DNA of 64,000 bases from Flavobacterium agri (GTDB taxonomy: Bacteria > Bacteroidota > Bacteroidia > Flavobacteriales > Flavobacteriaceae): contig NZ_JACBJI010000003.1 of NCBI RefSeq assembly GCF_013401995.1, positions 1 through 64,000 of the forward strand, in the 5' to 3' direction. A program made the position numbers and the translations under genes. A model generated the notes under the pieces. The model had not been told where the DNA came from. It saw nothing but the letters and a program-made list of their open reading frames with translations, and searched no databases. Every line of letters begins with the position of its first letter. The first letter of the stretch is position 1. Below, piece after piece: positions 1-8,720 of the stretch.

Positions 1-66
1 GCTACAGATGTAAAGGCAGTAATGTCATAGTCGAGTAGTACTAATAACCCGTAAGCTTATGTACGA
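1..66 (+). rRNA. 23S ribosomal RNA, 3' end (partial)
   Basis: The first bases match the conserved 3' end of bacterial 23S rRNA: the GTACTAATAACCCGTAAGCTTA stretch corresponds to the final helix region that in E. coli reads GGTACTAATGAACCGTGAGGCTTA. The gene begins before the window. The exact 3' end is uncertain by several bases. A 5S gene follows in the normal order, so this is the tail of an rRNA operon on the plus strand. Confidence 0.85.
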
Positions 67-69
67 TCC

Positions 70-91
70 TCCGGGGAGTCCGCTCCCCGGA
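70..91 (+). other. Hairpin in the 23S-5S spacer
   Basis: CCGGGGAG (71-78) pairs with CTCCCCGG (83-90) around a TCCG loop, with one extra flanking T-A pair. No T-run follows, so this is not a terminator. It lies just after the 23S 3' end and is probably part of the rRNA precursor processing structure. Confidence 0.5.
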
Positions 92-173
92 AGGCACTTT
101 CTAATGCATGTTGTTTTCTTTATCCCAGTGTGTCGATAATATAATGTGACCGATATCCGGTCGCGTAACGGCT

Positions 174-281
174 TAAGGTGGTTATTGCGGCGGGGCTCAC
201 CTCTTCCCATCCCGAACAGAGAAGTTAAGCCCGCCTGCGCAGATGGTACTGCAATCTTGTGGGAGAGTATGTCGCTGCCTT
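174..281 (+). rRNA. 5S ribosomal RNA
   Basis: About 108 nt with the conserved 5S core CCCGAACAGAGAAGTTAAG, the AGATGGTACTGCA segment and the GGGAGAGTATGTCG segment. The first bases (AAGGTGG) pair with the last (CGCTGCCTT) to form helix I. It sits about 110 nt after the 23S end and just before a strong terminator. The ends are placed from helix I and may be off by one or two bases. Confidence 0.93.
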
Positions 282-290
282 TCTTTTGAG

Positions 291-323
291 AAGTCCTTTA
301 CTGAAAAAGTAAAGGACTTTTTT
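291..323 (+). terminator. Rho-independent terminator of the rRNA operon
   Basis: AAGTCCTTTAC (291-301) pairs perfectly with GTAAAGGACTT (309-319) over a 7-nt A-rich loop and runs into a stretch of Ts. It lies 10 nt after the 5S gene and should end rRNA transcription. Confidence 0.9.
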
Positions 324-341
324 GTTTATGGGTGCAGCGCA

Positions 342-399
342 GTTCGGCCGAAGGCCTCGGGCCGCTGCCTTTCTTTGGACCCGAGGCCTTGGGCCGAAC
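342..399. repeat. 20-bp inverted repeat around a copy of the 5S 3' end
   Basis: The left arm (342-361) and right arm (380-399) are reverse complements with a single mismatch in 20 bp. The spacer reads CCGCTGCCTTTCTTT, which nearly repeats the end of the 5S gene and its flank (CGCTGCCTTTCTTT, 272-285). This looks like a decayed or duplicated rRNA-operon tail with a palindrome built around it. Confidence 0.7.
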
Positions 400-408
400 C
401 GGCGAAGC

Positions 409-440
409 AAACCCTTCATCAACCGATGAGGGGTTTTTTG
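409..440 (+). terminator. Second terminator-like hairpin after the rRNA operon
   Basis: AAACCCTTCATC (409-420) pairs with GATGAGGGGTTT (425-436), one G-T pair, over a 4-nt AACC loop, followed by a T-run to 439. No gene lies between it and the first terminator. It could be a backup rRNA terminator or the remnant of a duplicated operon end. Confidence 0.75.
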
Positions 441-587
441 TTTTATGTGCCTTTCGGGAATCGGAGTTCCTTATCCGGGATACCGCGTGAGGGATGGCGG
501 CATGTGTTTGAGCTCTTTTTGCCGCACGGTCGCCGCTTTCCACACCAAGTCCGCAGCAAAAAAGCGAGTGCCGACGGTCCGACGGCG

Positions 588-610
588 GCTCCTCGACTGC
601 GCTCGGAGCC
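588..610. repeat. REP-like hairpin element, copy 1
   Basis: A 23-nt palindromic unit with stem GGCTCC/GGAGCC and loop TCGACTGCGCTC, identical to positions 891-913. In this copy the stem is extended by a further C-G pair (586-611). Elements built around TCGACTGCGCTC recur between genes in many Bacteroidota, so this is probably a dispersed extragenic repeat. Confidence 0.65.
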
Positions 611-890
611 GCAACCGTCTTCTTCCACCGCAAACGCCACCGGAAAAGGCCGCCGGCACGCCCAAATCAAATAAAATCCAATCCTATTTTTTGAAAAAGA
701 GCGGAATTTTCGGGAGAATGGGTTCTTTTTGCTCTCGAGGGTCTTCGGCAAGAAGCCTTTGACCGAACCGGCGAACAAATCTTTTATAAACAGATTAGTA
801 ATTGCTGCCTTCATGACTCCCCGAACCGCGAAAAATACAAAGCATTATGGGGGAAGAAGTCTCTACAACGAATATGGGAAAGGAACGGGA

Positions 891-913
891 GCTCCTCGAC
901 TGCGCTCGGAGCC
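891..913. repeat. REP-like hairpin element, copy 2
   Basis: Exact 23-nt copy of the unit at 588-610, about 300 bp away. It has the same GGCTCC-type stem and TCGACTGCGCTC loop, but different flanking sequence, which argues for a discrete mobile or copied unit and not a long duplication. Confidence 0.65.
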
Positions 914-990
914 AAAAAAGTGCTTAATCGTTAGATGTTCACTAGTTACATCTCTATAAAGTTTCATTCCTTATAACCAATGGTATAGGT

Positions 991-1018
991 GCAAAAAAAA
1001 CCGGAGAAATCCGGTTTT
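991..1018 (-). terminator. Terminator of the DUF3857/MORN operon
   Basis: AAAACCGGA (997-1005) pairs with TCCGGTTTT (1010-1018) around GAAA. Read on the minus strand the hairpin is followed by a run of eight Ts (993-1000 as As on the plus strand). It lies 20 nt after the stop codon at 1039. Confidence 0.85.
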
Positions 1019-1038
1019 CTTATCAATAAAATCTTTCG

Positions 1039-3012
1039 TTATTTACCCAGAATCAGCACGATCTTATTAAAGTCGGCAGCGGCGTTGATGACCGAGCGAT
1101 ATTCTTCGAAAATCGATAAAGGATAGTGGATTACATTGTAATATTCAATATTGTCGACAGTAATGATATTGTCTTTTAGTTCAAATTTACTTGTAAAGGC
1201 AGCTTCAGTTTTTCCATTTACCAATGCTTTATAGTCCATGTTGAACTTCTCAAGATTCTTGATGACCGTTCCTTTAGGTGTAATGATTTTAATAGTGCGC
1301 GTGTATGAATGTGGATAATCGATTTCGACAGGCATCAAGCGTTTCGTTTCTTGGTACAGCTCCATTTGCCTGCCTATGACCTGACCGGCCGAAAACAAGT
1401 AACTCTCTCCTGCTTTCTTTACCAAATCCTTTCCTTCGAAAGTCACATTCAGGACAAATGGTTTTTTGCCAATAAATTCCGTACCGTCATTTTCGGCAGT
1501 CAAGGTCTTGTATTGTGTGTCGACGGTATAGTTTTTAGCGATTTCCTTGAGTAACGTCTTGTAATCTTCTGCCGAACTGAAATCTTTTACGGGCTGGAAA
1601 TTCATAGCCGAATATCCGCCAAACGAAATACGGTCGGTAATGATAGGATTTGATATATCTTTCGAGAAATCTATCGTAATCTCCATGACATCGTGTGTAA
1701 TATCTGTACCTGGTACTTCTATGAAATTGATCTCCCCGATTCCGGTGTTCATGCCACCAAAACTTCGACTTTTAATGAACAGACCGTTGTTTGAAGCGAG
1801 TTCTGCCGGGAAAAGTGGGATGCGATATTCCACTTCAGTAGGAGTAAGGAATTTCTTTATTGAAGGAAAATAGAACAAAAGCTCGCTGAGATTCTCATAA
1901 CTTTCGAATTCCTTATCAAATGGGACTTTATAACGGTTCGAGGTCATCACAAGTTGGTTTTCTATATCCATTTTTGAGAAAACGGCCACGTAAACACGCA
2001 AGAGATCCACTTGGTTGGCTTGCCGGCTTTTAAGGATGTCCTGGATTTCTTTTTGGTCGTCAATGTACCTGCTGTAATTTATGGTCTTTTTGAGTTTGTT
2101 TTCTATATTCCAGATTTGTTCCTGCGGATTCGTGGATTTCGGCATGTCTTTACAGAAATCATCGATAGCCTTGAGTTCCTTTTTACTGTATTCCGGATGC
2201 AGTCGATCATAGACGTTAGTGGCGAATTCCTTGAAGTTGTACATGTTCTTTGCACCACTGGCTAGGTTTGAATCAAGTTTGTATCGAAAGAGTTTCATCG
2301 CGGAATTCTGATTGGAATAACGCTCGCTGTCATCGAAGGCCGAAAGATTCTCGCCTTTTAGGGTAAGAATAGTGGTTTTGGTGTCGGTTTTTTCTTCTCG
2401 CGCTGCTTCGGCAAGACCATTGTAGCTTTTGGTCTTGAAAGTAAGATGACTCGGGAACGAAAGTTCGAAAGTGTTTTTTACGATAGGATATTCGCCTTGC
2501 ATGTGTACCGTTTTGCCATTGAGCTCCGGAGATTCGGACAACAAGAAAATACGTTCGATCACAGCCCCTTTTTCCAGTCCGTTCACAGCAAAATAATTGT
2601 ATTTCATCCCGCGCTCCTCATCGACTTCCTCTTTAATGTCGCCGGCATTCAATGTTACCGTTTTCCCGTTTTTGAGGATAACGCGAGCTTTGTTGAGCAA
2701 GACACTTTCGTCAAGACGGAATGGAAGGTATATCTTATTGTTGCGCTCTACCGCATCGTCGCTATTCAGGAATGTCTTTTCATGGAATAAATAATATTGT
2801 ACACCCTTATTCTGTTCGGTGGCGATCTGTACTTTGGTATTGCGCTCCAAGATGACCTCCTTTTCGTTTTTGTATTGTTCGGGAACGTTTATGTAAGCGG
2901 CTTTTTCATCCCAATCGTACTTTTTGAGCGCCGAATCCTGTGCATTCGACATTAGGGTCAAAAAAAACGCGAGTAGGGATATGCCTGGTTTAAAAAAGCG
3001 GTGGACAATCAT
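1039..3012 (-). CDS. DUF3857-type transglutaminase-like protein, catalytic triad lost
   Basis: A 657-residue secreted protein with an N-terminal signal peptide (about residues 1-24, ending SNAQ). It has the DUF3857 N-terminal domain followed by a transglutaminase-like region and a beta-rich C-terminal part, the same layout as its neighbour at 3009-4955. Aligning the two by eye, the neighbour's Cys341, His385 and Asp400 correspond here to Gln334, Leu375 and Thr390, so the cysteine-protease-like triad is missing and the protein is probably not an enzyme. It is the last gene of a three-gene operon, overlaps the preceding stop by 4 nt (ATGA), and is followed by a terminator. The biological role of this family is not known; a binding or regulatory partner of the intact paralogue is a reasonable guess. 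Confidence 0.85.
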   Translation of the reverse strand: MIVHRFFKPGISLLAFFLTLMSNAQDSALKKYDWDEKAAYINVPEQYKNEKEVILERNTKVQIATEQNKGVQYYLFHEKTFLNSDDAVERNNKIYLPFRLDESVLLNKARVILKNGKTVTLNAGDIKEEVDEERGMKYNYFAVNGLEKGAVIERIFLLSESPELNGKTVHMQGEYPIVKNTFELSFPSHLTFKTKSYNGLAEAAREEKTDTKTTILTLKGENLSAFDDSERYSNQNSAMKLFRYKLDSNLASGAKNMYNFKEFATNVYDRLHPEYSKKELKAIDDFCKDMPKSTNPQEQIWNIENKLKKTINYSRYIDDQKEIQDILKSRQANQVDLLRVYVAVFSKMDIENQLVMTSNRYKVPFDKEFESYENLSELLFYFPSIKKFLTPTEVEYRIPLFPAELASNNGLFIKSRSFGGMNTGIGEINFIEVPGTDITHDVMEITIDFSKDISNPIITDRISFGGYSAMNFQPVKDFSSAEDYKTLLKEIAKNYTVDTQYKTLTAENDGTEFIGKKPFVLNVTFEGKDLVKKAGESYLFSAGQVIGRQMELYQETKRLMPVEIDYPHSYTRTIKIITPKGTVIKNLEKFNMDYKALVNGKTEAAFTSKFELKDNIITVDNIEYYNVIHYPLSIFEEYRSVINAAADFNKIVLILGK

Positions 3013-4955
3013 TTTTCAAGCAGAGTTAAAGTTTGTGAATAGATGTTTTTGAGTTGTTCGATACTTTGGTTCCATAAAGCGAAATCTTGCTTTTCAAGCA
3101 AAAGTTTCTTGGTTTGGATGTCTATAGAGACCGAAACCATTCCAGGCTTTTCAGAATAGGTGAAGCTGGCTGAGAACAGGTTGTTTTCAATTTTGGCATT
3201 TTCGGGCAGATGTTTTACAGTTAAGTTCTTCGGCAATTCGATTGTGTAAAATCCTTTATAAGAGGTGAGAAAATCAAATTCATACGAGTATTCGCGTTCG
3301 TCTTCAAGCGTGAACTTTTCAAAACGCGGATCCAAGATGAGTCCGATGTACATTTCTTTGTCGATTTTCACGGCATAATCGGCCAGGTCAAAACTATAGT
3401 CGATCTGGTAGGGCTTGTCACGTTCGGCAATGTTCGACTCCGTATATTCCTTGAGGTTGAATTTGTTGTTGCCTTTCAGTACGAGGCTCTTGATCATGTC
3501 GAAACGCGTTTTGTTCGACGCATCGCCTATTTGTGCCAAGTAGTTGCTGCGCGAATAACCGGAATAGCTCACGTTTCCTTTGCCGATCAACTTGTTTTTA
3601 TCGATCGTCAGTGTTATTTTTTCGGATGTGTTGTTCGTTTCGGCCGGAACGACGGGAACCGGGATGATCTTATAGGTGTCGCCATCACCTACGAGTGCCT
3701 CTTTTCCTTGAATGAACGCCGTAGGAAGCCCGTAAAGTGTTTCGCGGTCGGTCGCGTCGAGGAAAACGAAGTTGCCCTTGTCGTTGAATAGCGCAATCAT
3801 GTGGTTGTCAACAGCCGGCGTCGAAAGATCCTTATACGAATAAGGAATTTCACGCGTCCCGATCCAGCACACCGAAACGTTCGGGATTCCCGCATAATGG
3901 GCCATGCTGGTAATAATGCTCGCCATATCCTTGCAATCGCCGAACTTGCGTTCAAAAACCAAACTGGCTTCGCGCGGGATGAATCCCTCATAACCATTCT
4001 CGAATGCTATATATTTGATGTTGTCTTTTACCCAATAGAAAATCTTCTTCATTTTTTCGGCATCGGATGACAAACCCGAAGTGAGGTCGATACTCAGTGA
4101 TTTAAGCTCGACATCTTCTTTTTTGTTCAAGTCTTTTACAAACGATTGGTAGTATTTGTAAAGCTTGTCGGTGTCATCGAGCACTTCCACTTTGGCACCG
4201 TTACACATATAATCTTTTACAAAAAAGTCGATGTGGGGCACGATATGTCTGAAACCCGGTATGTTCGATTCGTATTTGACGGCTTTAGAATCACGCAAAA
4301 TCCAGCGGTAGACCCATTTGCCTTTTTTTTCGGTTTTAGAGAACTCGATAGAATTGTTGGGATCGTTGAACACGCGATACCCGATATTGATGTCCTTACT
4401 TGTTCGGACTTCAAGTACGCATTCTAGCGTAGGCAGGCTGTTTTCGAACATGAAACCCTGCAATAGATACGGATCGAGAAACTCTGTTTTGACGCTGTAT
4501 ACTTTCCGAGCTCCAGGTTGCAGGTTCGGAAAAATCAGTTGGCGTTCCTTGACGTCGTTGTGAAAAACGGAATTTTGACGCGATTGCTTCTCGTTCGATT
4601 GTGTCACCTTCATCTTACGTTCTTTGCCTTTGTCGCGAATCACGGAAAACGCATCATATTCCATGAGCTGAACCAACCCAGAATAGGAAAAACTCTCCTC
4701 GTTGTTAAGGATGCCATTCTCTGAAAGGATGATAGATTCGTGATAGTTGTCACGGATTACACGCAGTTTTTTCCCGTCGACAAAAATGTCGTACGAGTTT
4801 TTGTCTGTAAGGATGAGCTCGTTGGTATCTCCCCATTTCTTTTTATATTCCTCTGTCGACAAATCTTTCTCCTGAGCAAAACAAACTGCGCACAAAAGAG
4901 AAAAGATGAAAGCGGGCAGCGCTTTATTTGGTTTCAAGCAGTATGTCTGAATCAT
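3009..4955 (-). CDS. DUF3857 domain transglutaminase-like protein (intact triad)
   Basis: A 648-residue exported protein: signal peptide at residues 1-28 (ending CFAQ), DUF3857 domain in the first third, then a transglutaminase-like core. The core shows the expected triad: Cys341 in the GDCKDMA motif, His385 in DNHMI and Asp400 in FLDATD. Transglutaminase-core proteins in bacteria act as cysteine peptidases or cross-linkers; the substrate here is unknown. The start overlaps the end of the upstream MORN gene by 32 nt, and the stop overlaps the next gene by 4 nt, so the three are translated from one mRNA. It should act in the periplasm or at the outer membrane. Confidence 0.88.
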   Translation of the reverse strand: MIQTYCLKPNKALPAFIFSLLCAVCFAQEKDLSTEEYKKKWGDTNELILTDKNSYDIFVDGKKLRVIRDNYHESIILSENGILNNEESFSYSGLVQLMEYDAFSVIRDKGKERKMKVTQSNEKQSRQNSVFHNDVKERQLIFPNLQPGARKVYSVKTEFLDPYLLQGFMFENSLPTLECVLEVRTSKDINIGYRVFNDPNNSIEFSKTEKKGKWVYRWILRDSKAVKYESNIPGFRHIVPHIDFFVKDYMCNGAKVEVLDDTDKLYKYYQSFVKDLNKKEDVELKSLSIDLTSGLSSDAEKMKKIFYWVKDNIKYIAFENGYEGFIPREASLVFERKFGDCKDMASIITSMAHYAGIPNVSVCWIGTREIPYSYKDLSTPAVDNHMIALFNDKGNFVFLDATDRETLYGLPTAFIQGKEALVGDGDTYKIIPVPVVPAETNNTSEKITLTIDKNKLIGKGNVSYSGYSRSNYLAQIGDASNKTRFDMIKSLVLKGNNKFNLKEYTESNIAERDKPYQIDYSFDLADYAVKIDKEMYIGLILDPRFEKFTLEDEREYSYEFDFLTSYKGFYTIELPKNLTVKHLPENAKIENNLFSASFTYSEKPGMVSVSIDIQTKKLLLEKQDFALWNQSIEQLKNIYSQTLTLLEK

Positions 4956-7900
4956 AAGTTTTGGTTATTATCGTTCCGTTAGCATACACTTTACACGGAC
5001 CGTGCAATTCATCGTTCTTTGAAATGGCCGTTAGCCAAGGTTTGCCGTCTTCCTTGAAATACTCCGATAAGCCTTCTTCACGTCCGTCCACGAAATTCTC
5101 CTTTTTGTATATTTTTCCGTTCGCATAATAAGCCGTACGGATTCCATTGAGTTGGCCATTGTCGTAAATAGCCTCGAATTCCGGTTTTCCGTCGATTGCG
5201 TAAATCATCATTTTTCCGTCAAACTCGCCTTTCTTGAATGTCAGTTCCATTGCGGTTTTTTTGTTCGGATAGGCAGAAATGATCGTGGCCGTTTCTTTTA
5301 CGACGGGTACTTTTTGGCTAAGTTTTCCCGATGGGTCGAGTGCGATGTAATATTTGAGGATGTCATAATCAAAACCCAATATCAAGATAGGCTCGCCTTT
5401 TAAGTTGTAATAGGTCGTTTCTCCTTCGCGGTTCTCATCGAATTGCTTGTAGGTACTCATTTTTGTTCCGTTGTAGAAGTAGTGCGACGAATTACCTGTT
5501 TCTTCTCCAAAAACAAAATCGGTTTCGAAGCGTAAAGTGCCCGCGAGATCATAATAACGGTTGAGTCCGTGTTGGACACCGTCGTGGAAATTGAGGTCTA
5601 CATACAAGTCTCCCGTCGGTCCATATTTTTTATAATGGTTTTGCTTGTCGCCATTCGCATATTCGGCTACTATCCAAGGCTTTCCGGATTTCTCCTTTAT
5701 GATATAAGCTCCTTGCAACATTCCGTTGACCAAATTGAGTTCGTGCAAGATGTTGCCGCCATAGAATGTGAGTGTCGTTTTTCCTGTTTTGTTTGAATAG
5801 TCGAACGAATTTTGCTTTTTTCCCGTTAAATCGAAACTTTCCATGCGTTCCGTAGTTCCTTCGTTGTAAGTGACGATGGAGTTTGGCTGTCCGTTTTGCC
5901 AATATTCTACGTTCTTGACCAGTTCACCGTCTTTGTAAAAAGAGACTGAGGAAACCGACCCGTCGGCATAATATGTGGTTGAAGGACCGTTACGTTCGTC
6001 CTTGCGGTAAGAAAAGCTTTGGTAGAGTTTCCCGTTTCTGTAAGATTCGTAAATACCCGAAAGGGAATCGTTCACATAATGGCTTATCGACATCGGTCTT
6101 CCGTTGCGTTCGTACACGTGTTGTAAACCGGTTTTGGCTCCTTTGTCAAAAATTTCTTTTTCCCTTAAATTTCCGTTGCTGTAGAAGTATTGCCACTGGC
6201 CGATTTTTTTACCTTTTTCATATTTACCCAAAGCGGTAGTAACGCCATCGAGGTTTTTAAGGTCATGGCCTTTTTTGGCGATGTCCATCGGTATCGGTTC
6301 GGCCTTTCCCGCCTGATACTGTAGCCCCGATTTTATCTGACCGTCCTTGAACAGTTCTTCATAAAATTTGTTTCCGTCGATGTCGAAATAAGTGTAGTTG
6401 GCGACTTCTTGCTTGTCATCGTAACGTGTTTCATAAGATTTGTCGCCATTTTCTAAGTAGTGTACGTCGTTTTTGAGGACGCCGTTAGCATAGGTGTAGT
6501 CTTCCTTCAATGAGCCGTCCGCATAAAATACTTTGTAGTGCGATTGGATTTTTCCGCCGGAATAATCGGTTTGTGTCTTTACCGATTTCCCATCGAAATA
6601 TTCGGTATACGAACCTGAGACTTCTCCTGTTTTGTAAAAGGAATCCGAAATCAGTTCTCCTAGCGCATTGAAGGTTTTAAGCGACCCGTCTAATTTTCCC
6701 TTTATGTAAGTTGCCTCACTTTTTGTCTTTCCATTTTCGTAAAGACACGTCATTTTGCCGTCGCGTTCGTCGTCTATAAAATTGACTTCGCAGGCTTTTC
6801 CTCCATTGACATAATAGGAATTGCTCAATCCGTCCAATTTCCCATTTTTGTAATTCTCGATCGTTTTGATATTCCCATTCGGATAGTAAACCGTACGCTT
6901 GCCATCCAATACGCCTTTCGAATAACCTTTTTCTTCATAAAGGTTGCCTTTCTCGTCGTAATATTTTTGTACGCCATCAAGTTCATTGCCAACGAAATTC
7001 AATTCGCCTAAAAGGTTGCCGTTGGCATACAGCGATTTGGATTTGCCTTCGGTCAGCCCCTTAACTGTAGCTCCGATGAACGATGACTTGCCGGCTTTAA
7101 GATAAATCACCACCTCTTTTTTCTCGCCGAAAACATCTAGCGTCCGTTTTGCGAAAACCGGCCAAAAATCGGTCTCTATGAAATTGGCTTTAAAAGCGCT
7201 TATTTTTTTCTTTTGAGAAGTGATCTTGCTGCCAAGTTTCTGCTCCATGCTCAAAAGCATATAGTACGAAAATCCCTCAAACTGATTTTTTCGCGCCATT
7301 TCAGAAAGCCAAGGACCATAAGTAGTTTCGAAGAATCCTTCGCCGTATTTGTGCTCGGGAAAATACTCGATGAGTGCTTGCATCTGCCTGGTGATCACAT
7401 CATCGATTTCAGACTTGACCTTATAGGCGCTTTTCAAAGCGAGTTGATTGCGCAAGATTTCCTGGATCTCGCTAAAATCATCACCTTTTTCCGAGAACAC
7501 GAGATTGCTTTGGCTAAGGTAGTTCTCTCCGAATTTTGCATTGAGCTTCAGAATAGCCTGTTCTGCACCACCTCCATCGGGGGCAATCACGAGATACGAC
7601 AACAACGCAAGTGAGCCTTCAACGACATGGCCTTCCTCGAGCGCTATGAGCCCCAAGAGATAATGCGACCCCGCGTGGTTGGGATTCAGCGTGACCGATT
7701 TTTTGAGTACATCGATGCTTTTTTGGCGTTCTTGCTTGCGAACATACAGCAACGCCATGTTGTACAATAACGGTCCGGCGTTGGGCGCAAGTTTCTCGCT
7801 TTCTTTGAATAGTTGTTCTGCTTTGTCGTATTCCTTGTGGTCACTAAGAAAACTCCCATAGCTCATGAGGAAATCGGTATCGTTGGCCATAAGCCCATCC

Positions 7901-8169
7901 GCATACGCTTTTTCATAGATTTTGCGTGCTTCGTCTTCTTTTTTCTGGTATGCATACGTCATCGCTTTTTCGTATAACGCATTTTTGTACAAAGGATCGA
8001 TAGGATTTATCTGCTCGTATTTTCGAATGGCCTCCTCATATTTTTGAGCATCGTGAAGATCGTTTCCTTCGCGAATAAATTGGCTAGAATCGTAAACGAA
8101 TGAATAGTCGGTTTGGGCAAAGCAAACGAAGCCAAGCCCAAGGAGTAGGGAAGAGAAGTACTTTTTCAT
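4924..8169 (-). CDS. TPR and MORN/YwqK-repeat protein
   Basis: A 1081-residue exported protein. The start at 8169 (MKKYFSS) gives a clean signal peptide ending in CFAQ; a longer frame to 8241 would run through the promoter at 8188-8216. Residues about 20-210 are tetratricopeptide repeats (for example the segment around NPIDPLYKNALYEKA). From about residue 400 to the end there are many repeats of the MORN/YwqK type, with recurring units such as YYPNGNIK, NGKLDG and YYADGSV about every 22-24 residues. Such proteins are often labelled 'antitoxin YwqK-like', but nothing here suggests a toxin. It is the first gene of the operon with two transglutaminase-like proteins. The repeats suggest an extended surface or periplasmic scaffold; its function is unknown. 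Confidence 0.85.
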   Translation of the reverse strand: MKKYFSSLLLGLGFVCFAQTDYSFVYDSSQFIREGNDLHDAQKYEEAIRKYEQINPIDPLYKNALYEKAMTYAYQKKEDEARKIYEKAYADGLMANDTDFLMSYGSFLSDHKEYDKAEQLFKESEKLAPNAGPLLYNMALLYVRKQERQKSIDVLKKSVTLNPNHAGSHYLLGLIALEEGHVVEGSLALLSYLVIAPDGGGAEQAILKLNAKFGENYLSQSNLVFSEKGDDFSEIQEILRNQLALKSAYKVKSEIDDVITRQMQALIEYFPEHKYGEGFFETTYGPWLSEMARKNQFEGFSYYMLLSMEQKLGSKITSQKKKISAFKANFIETDFWPVFAKRTLDVFGEKKEVVIYLKAGKSSFIGATVKGLTEGKSKSLYANGNLLGELNFVGNELDGVQKYYDEKGNLYEEKGYSKGVLDGKRTVYYPNGNIKTIENYKNGKLDGLSNSYYVNGGKACEVNFIDDERDGKMTCLYENGKTKSEATYIKGKLDGSLKTFNALGELISDSFYKTGEVSGSYTEYFDGKSVKTQTDYSGGKIQSHYKVFYADGSLKEDYTYANGVLKNDVHYLENGDKSYETRYDDKQEVANYTYFDIDGNKFYEELFKDGQIKSGLQYQAGKAEPIPMDIAKKGHDLKNLDGVTTALGKYEKGKKIGQWQYFYSNGNLREKEIFDKGAKTGLQHVYERNGRPMSISHYVNDSLSGIYESYRNGKLYQSFSYRKDERNGPSTTYYADGSVSSVSFYKDGELVKNVEYWQNGQPNSIVTYNEGTTERMESFDLTGKKQNSFDYSNKTGKTTLTFYGGNILHELNLVNGMLQGAYIIKEKSGKPWIVAEYANGDKQNHYKKYGPTGDLYVDLNFHDGVQHGLNRYYDLAGTLRFETDFVFGEETGNSSHYFYNGTKMSTYKQFDENREGETTYYNLKGEPILILGFDYDILKYYIALDPSGKLSQKVPVVKETATIISAYPNKKTAMELTFKKGEFDGKMMIYAIDGKPEFEAIYDNGQLNGIRTAYYANGKIYKKENFVDGREEGLSEYFKEDGKPWLTAISKNDELHGPCKVYANGTIITKTYDSDILLETK

Positions 8170-8187
8170 GTAATGTTTGGTTGGGGT

Positions 8188-8216
8188 CAAATATAATTTT
8201 TTTGGAAATAACATCA
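8188..8216 (-). promoter_or_regulatory. Promoter of the MORN/DUF3857 operon
   Basis: Read on the minus strand: TTG (8216-8214), an 18-nt spacer, and TATATTTG (8195-8188), a perfect match to the Bacteroidota -7 consensus TAnnTTTG. The predicted transcript start is about 8184, leaving a short leader before the ATG at 8169 and ruling out the longer reading frame. Confidence 0.7.
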
Positions 8217-8379
8217 AGCGATGCAAGCCAAAATCGAACAATCAGCCTAATGTGTCTTGCTACGGCAAAAAAGGATTGATAAGCGAATCGATTTTGGTCG
8301 AAATGATTTGTTTGTGGTAAGATGTAAAGCGGTCTCGGATTTTAACTTCTTAATATGCTGAATTTTAACCCAAAATCGA

Positions 8380-8387
8380 TATATTTG
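8380..8387 (+). promoter_or_regulatory. -7 promoter element of the small secreted protein
   Basis: TATATTTG matches the TAnnTTTG consensus exactly and lies 20 nt before the ATG at 8408. The -33 region is weak (CTG at 8358-8360, 19 nt away). Confidence 0.5.
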
Positions 8388-8407
8388 GACTTCAAATTGT
8401 TTCACTC

Positions 8408-8704
8408 ATGAAAAAATGTCTGCTTATAATTGCGCTTTTGGTAGGATTTCAGGGCTTTAGCAAAGAAATTCCGGGGCCATCGGTGTTGTTCAGTATTTCA
8501 GAAAAAATATTGACTCAGGCACAGCAATTGATTTTTCCTTCTTTCGAGAAGCCCGTGCAGAAGCCGATGAAAGTGAAACCAATCATCAAGGTGAAATCGA
8601 AAGTTCCTTTGAAAGTGGTAGATTCGGCGCCTCAAGAAAAACCAGCCGTTCAGGCTTCAACCGTTAAGGTAAAACGCGACGGTATGTTCATCACTACAGA
8701 ATAA
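8408..8704 (+). CDS. Small secreted Lys/Pro/Val-rich protein
   Basis: A 98-residue protein with a signal peptide (residues 1-19, MKKCLLIIALLVGFQGFSK) and a mature part rich in Lys, Pro and Val, with KVKPIIKVKSKVPLKV-like runs. No family is recognised. It has its own promoter element at 8380 and a terminator at 8721-8749, so it is a single-gene transcript. The basic, repetitive composition suggests an unfolded or envelope-binding peptide. It could be lineage-specific. Confidence 0.65.
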   Translation: MKKCLLIIALLVGFQGFSKEIPGPSVLFSISEKILTQAQQLIFPSFEKPVQKPMKVKPIIKVKSKVPLKVVDSAPQEKPAVQASTVKVKRDGMFITTE

Positions 8705-8720
8705 AAGATATCATATAAAT

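Larger units (their letters stand above)
324..1038. other. Gene-free, repeat-rich region downstream of the rRNA operon
   Basis: About 700 bp with no credible gene. The open frames here lack start context, lack family resemblance and overlap one another on both strands. The stretch from about 440 to 670 is clearly GC-richer than its surroundings. The region holds a 20-bp inverted repeat (342-399), a second terminator-like hairpin (409-440), two exact copies of a 23-nt hairpin element (588-610 and 891-913), a short direct repeat (CCGAACCGGCGAA near 394 and 762) and the terminator of the minus-strand operon to the right. Confidence 0.7.

Noticed and set aside
324..1038. Several open frames of 60-140 codons on both strands
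   Set aside because: They overlap one another, are rich in Arg, have no start context and encode nothing recognisable. The sequence is explained by palindromes and repeats.
4924..8169. MORN/YwqK-type repeats as a toxin-antitoxin system
   Set aside because: The YwqK 'antitoxin' label comes from a family name; no toxin gene is beside it and the protein is exported with TPR repeats.
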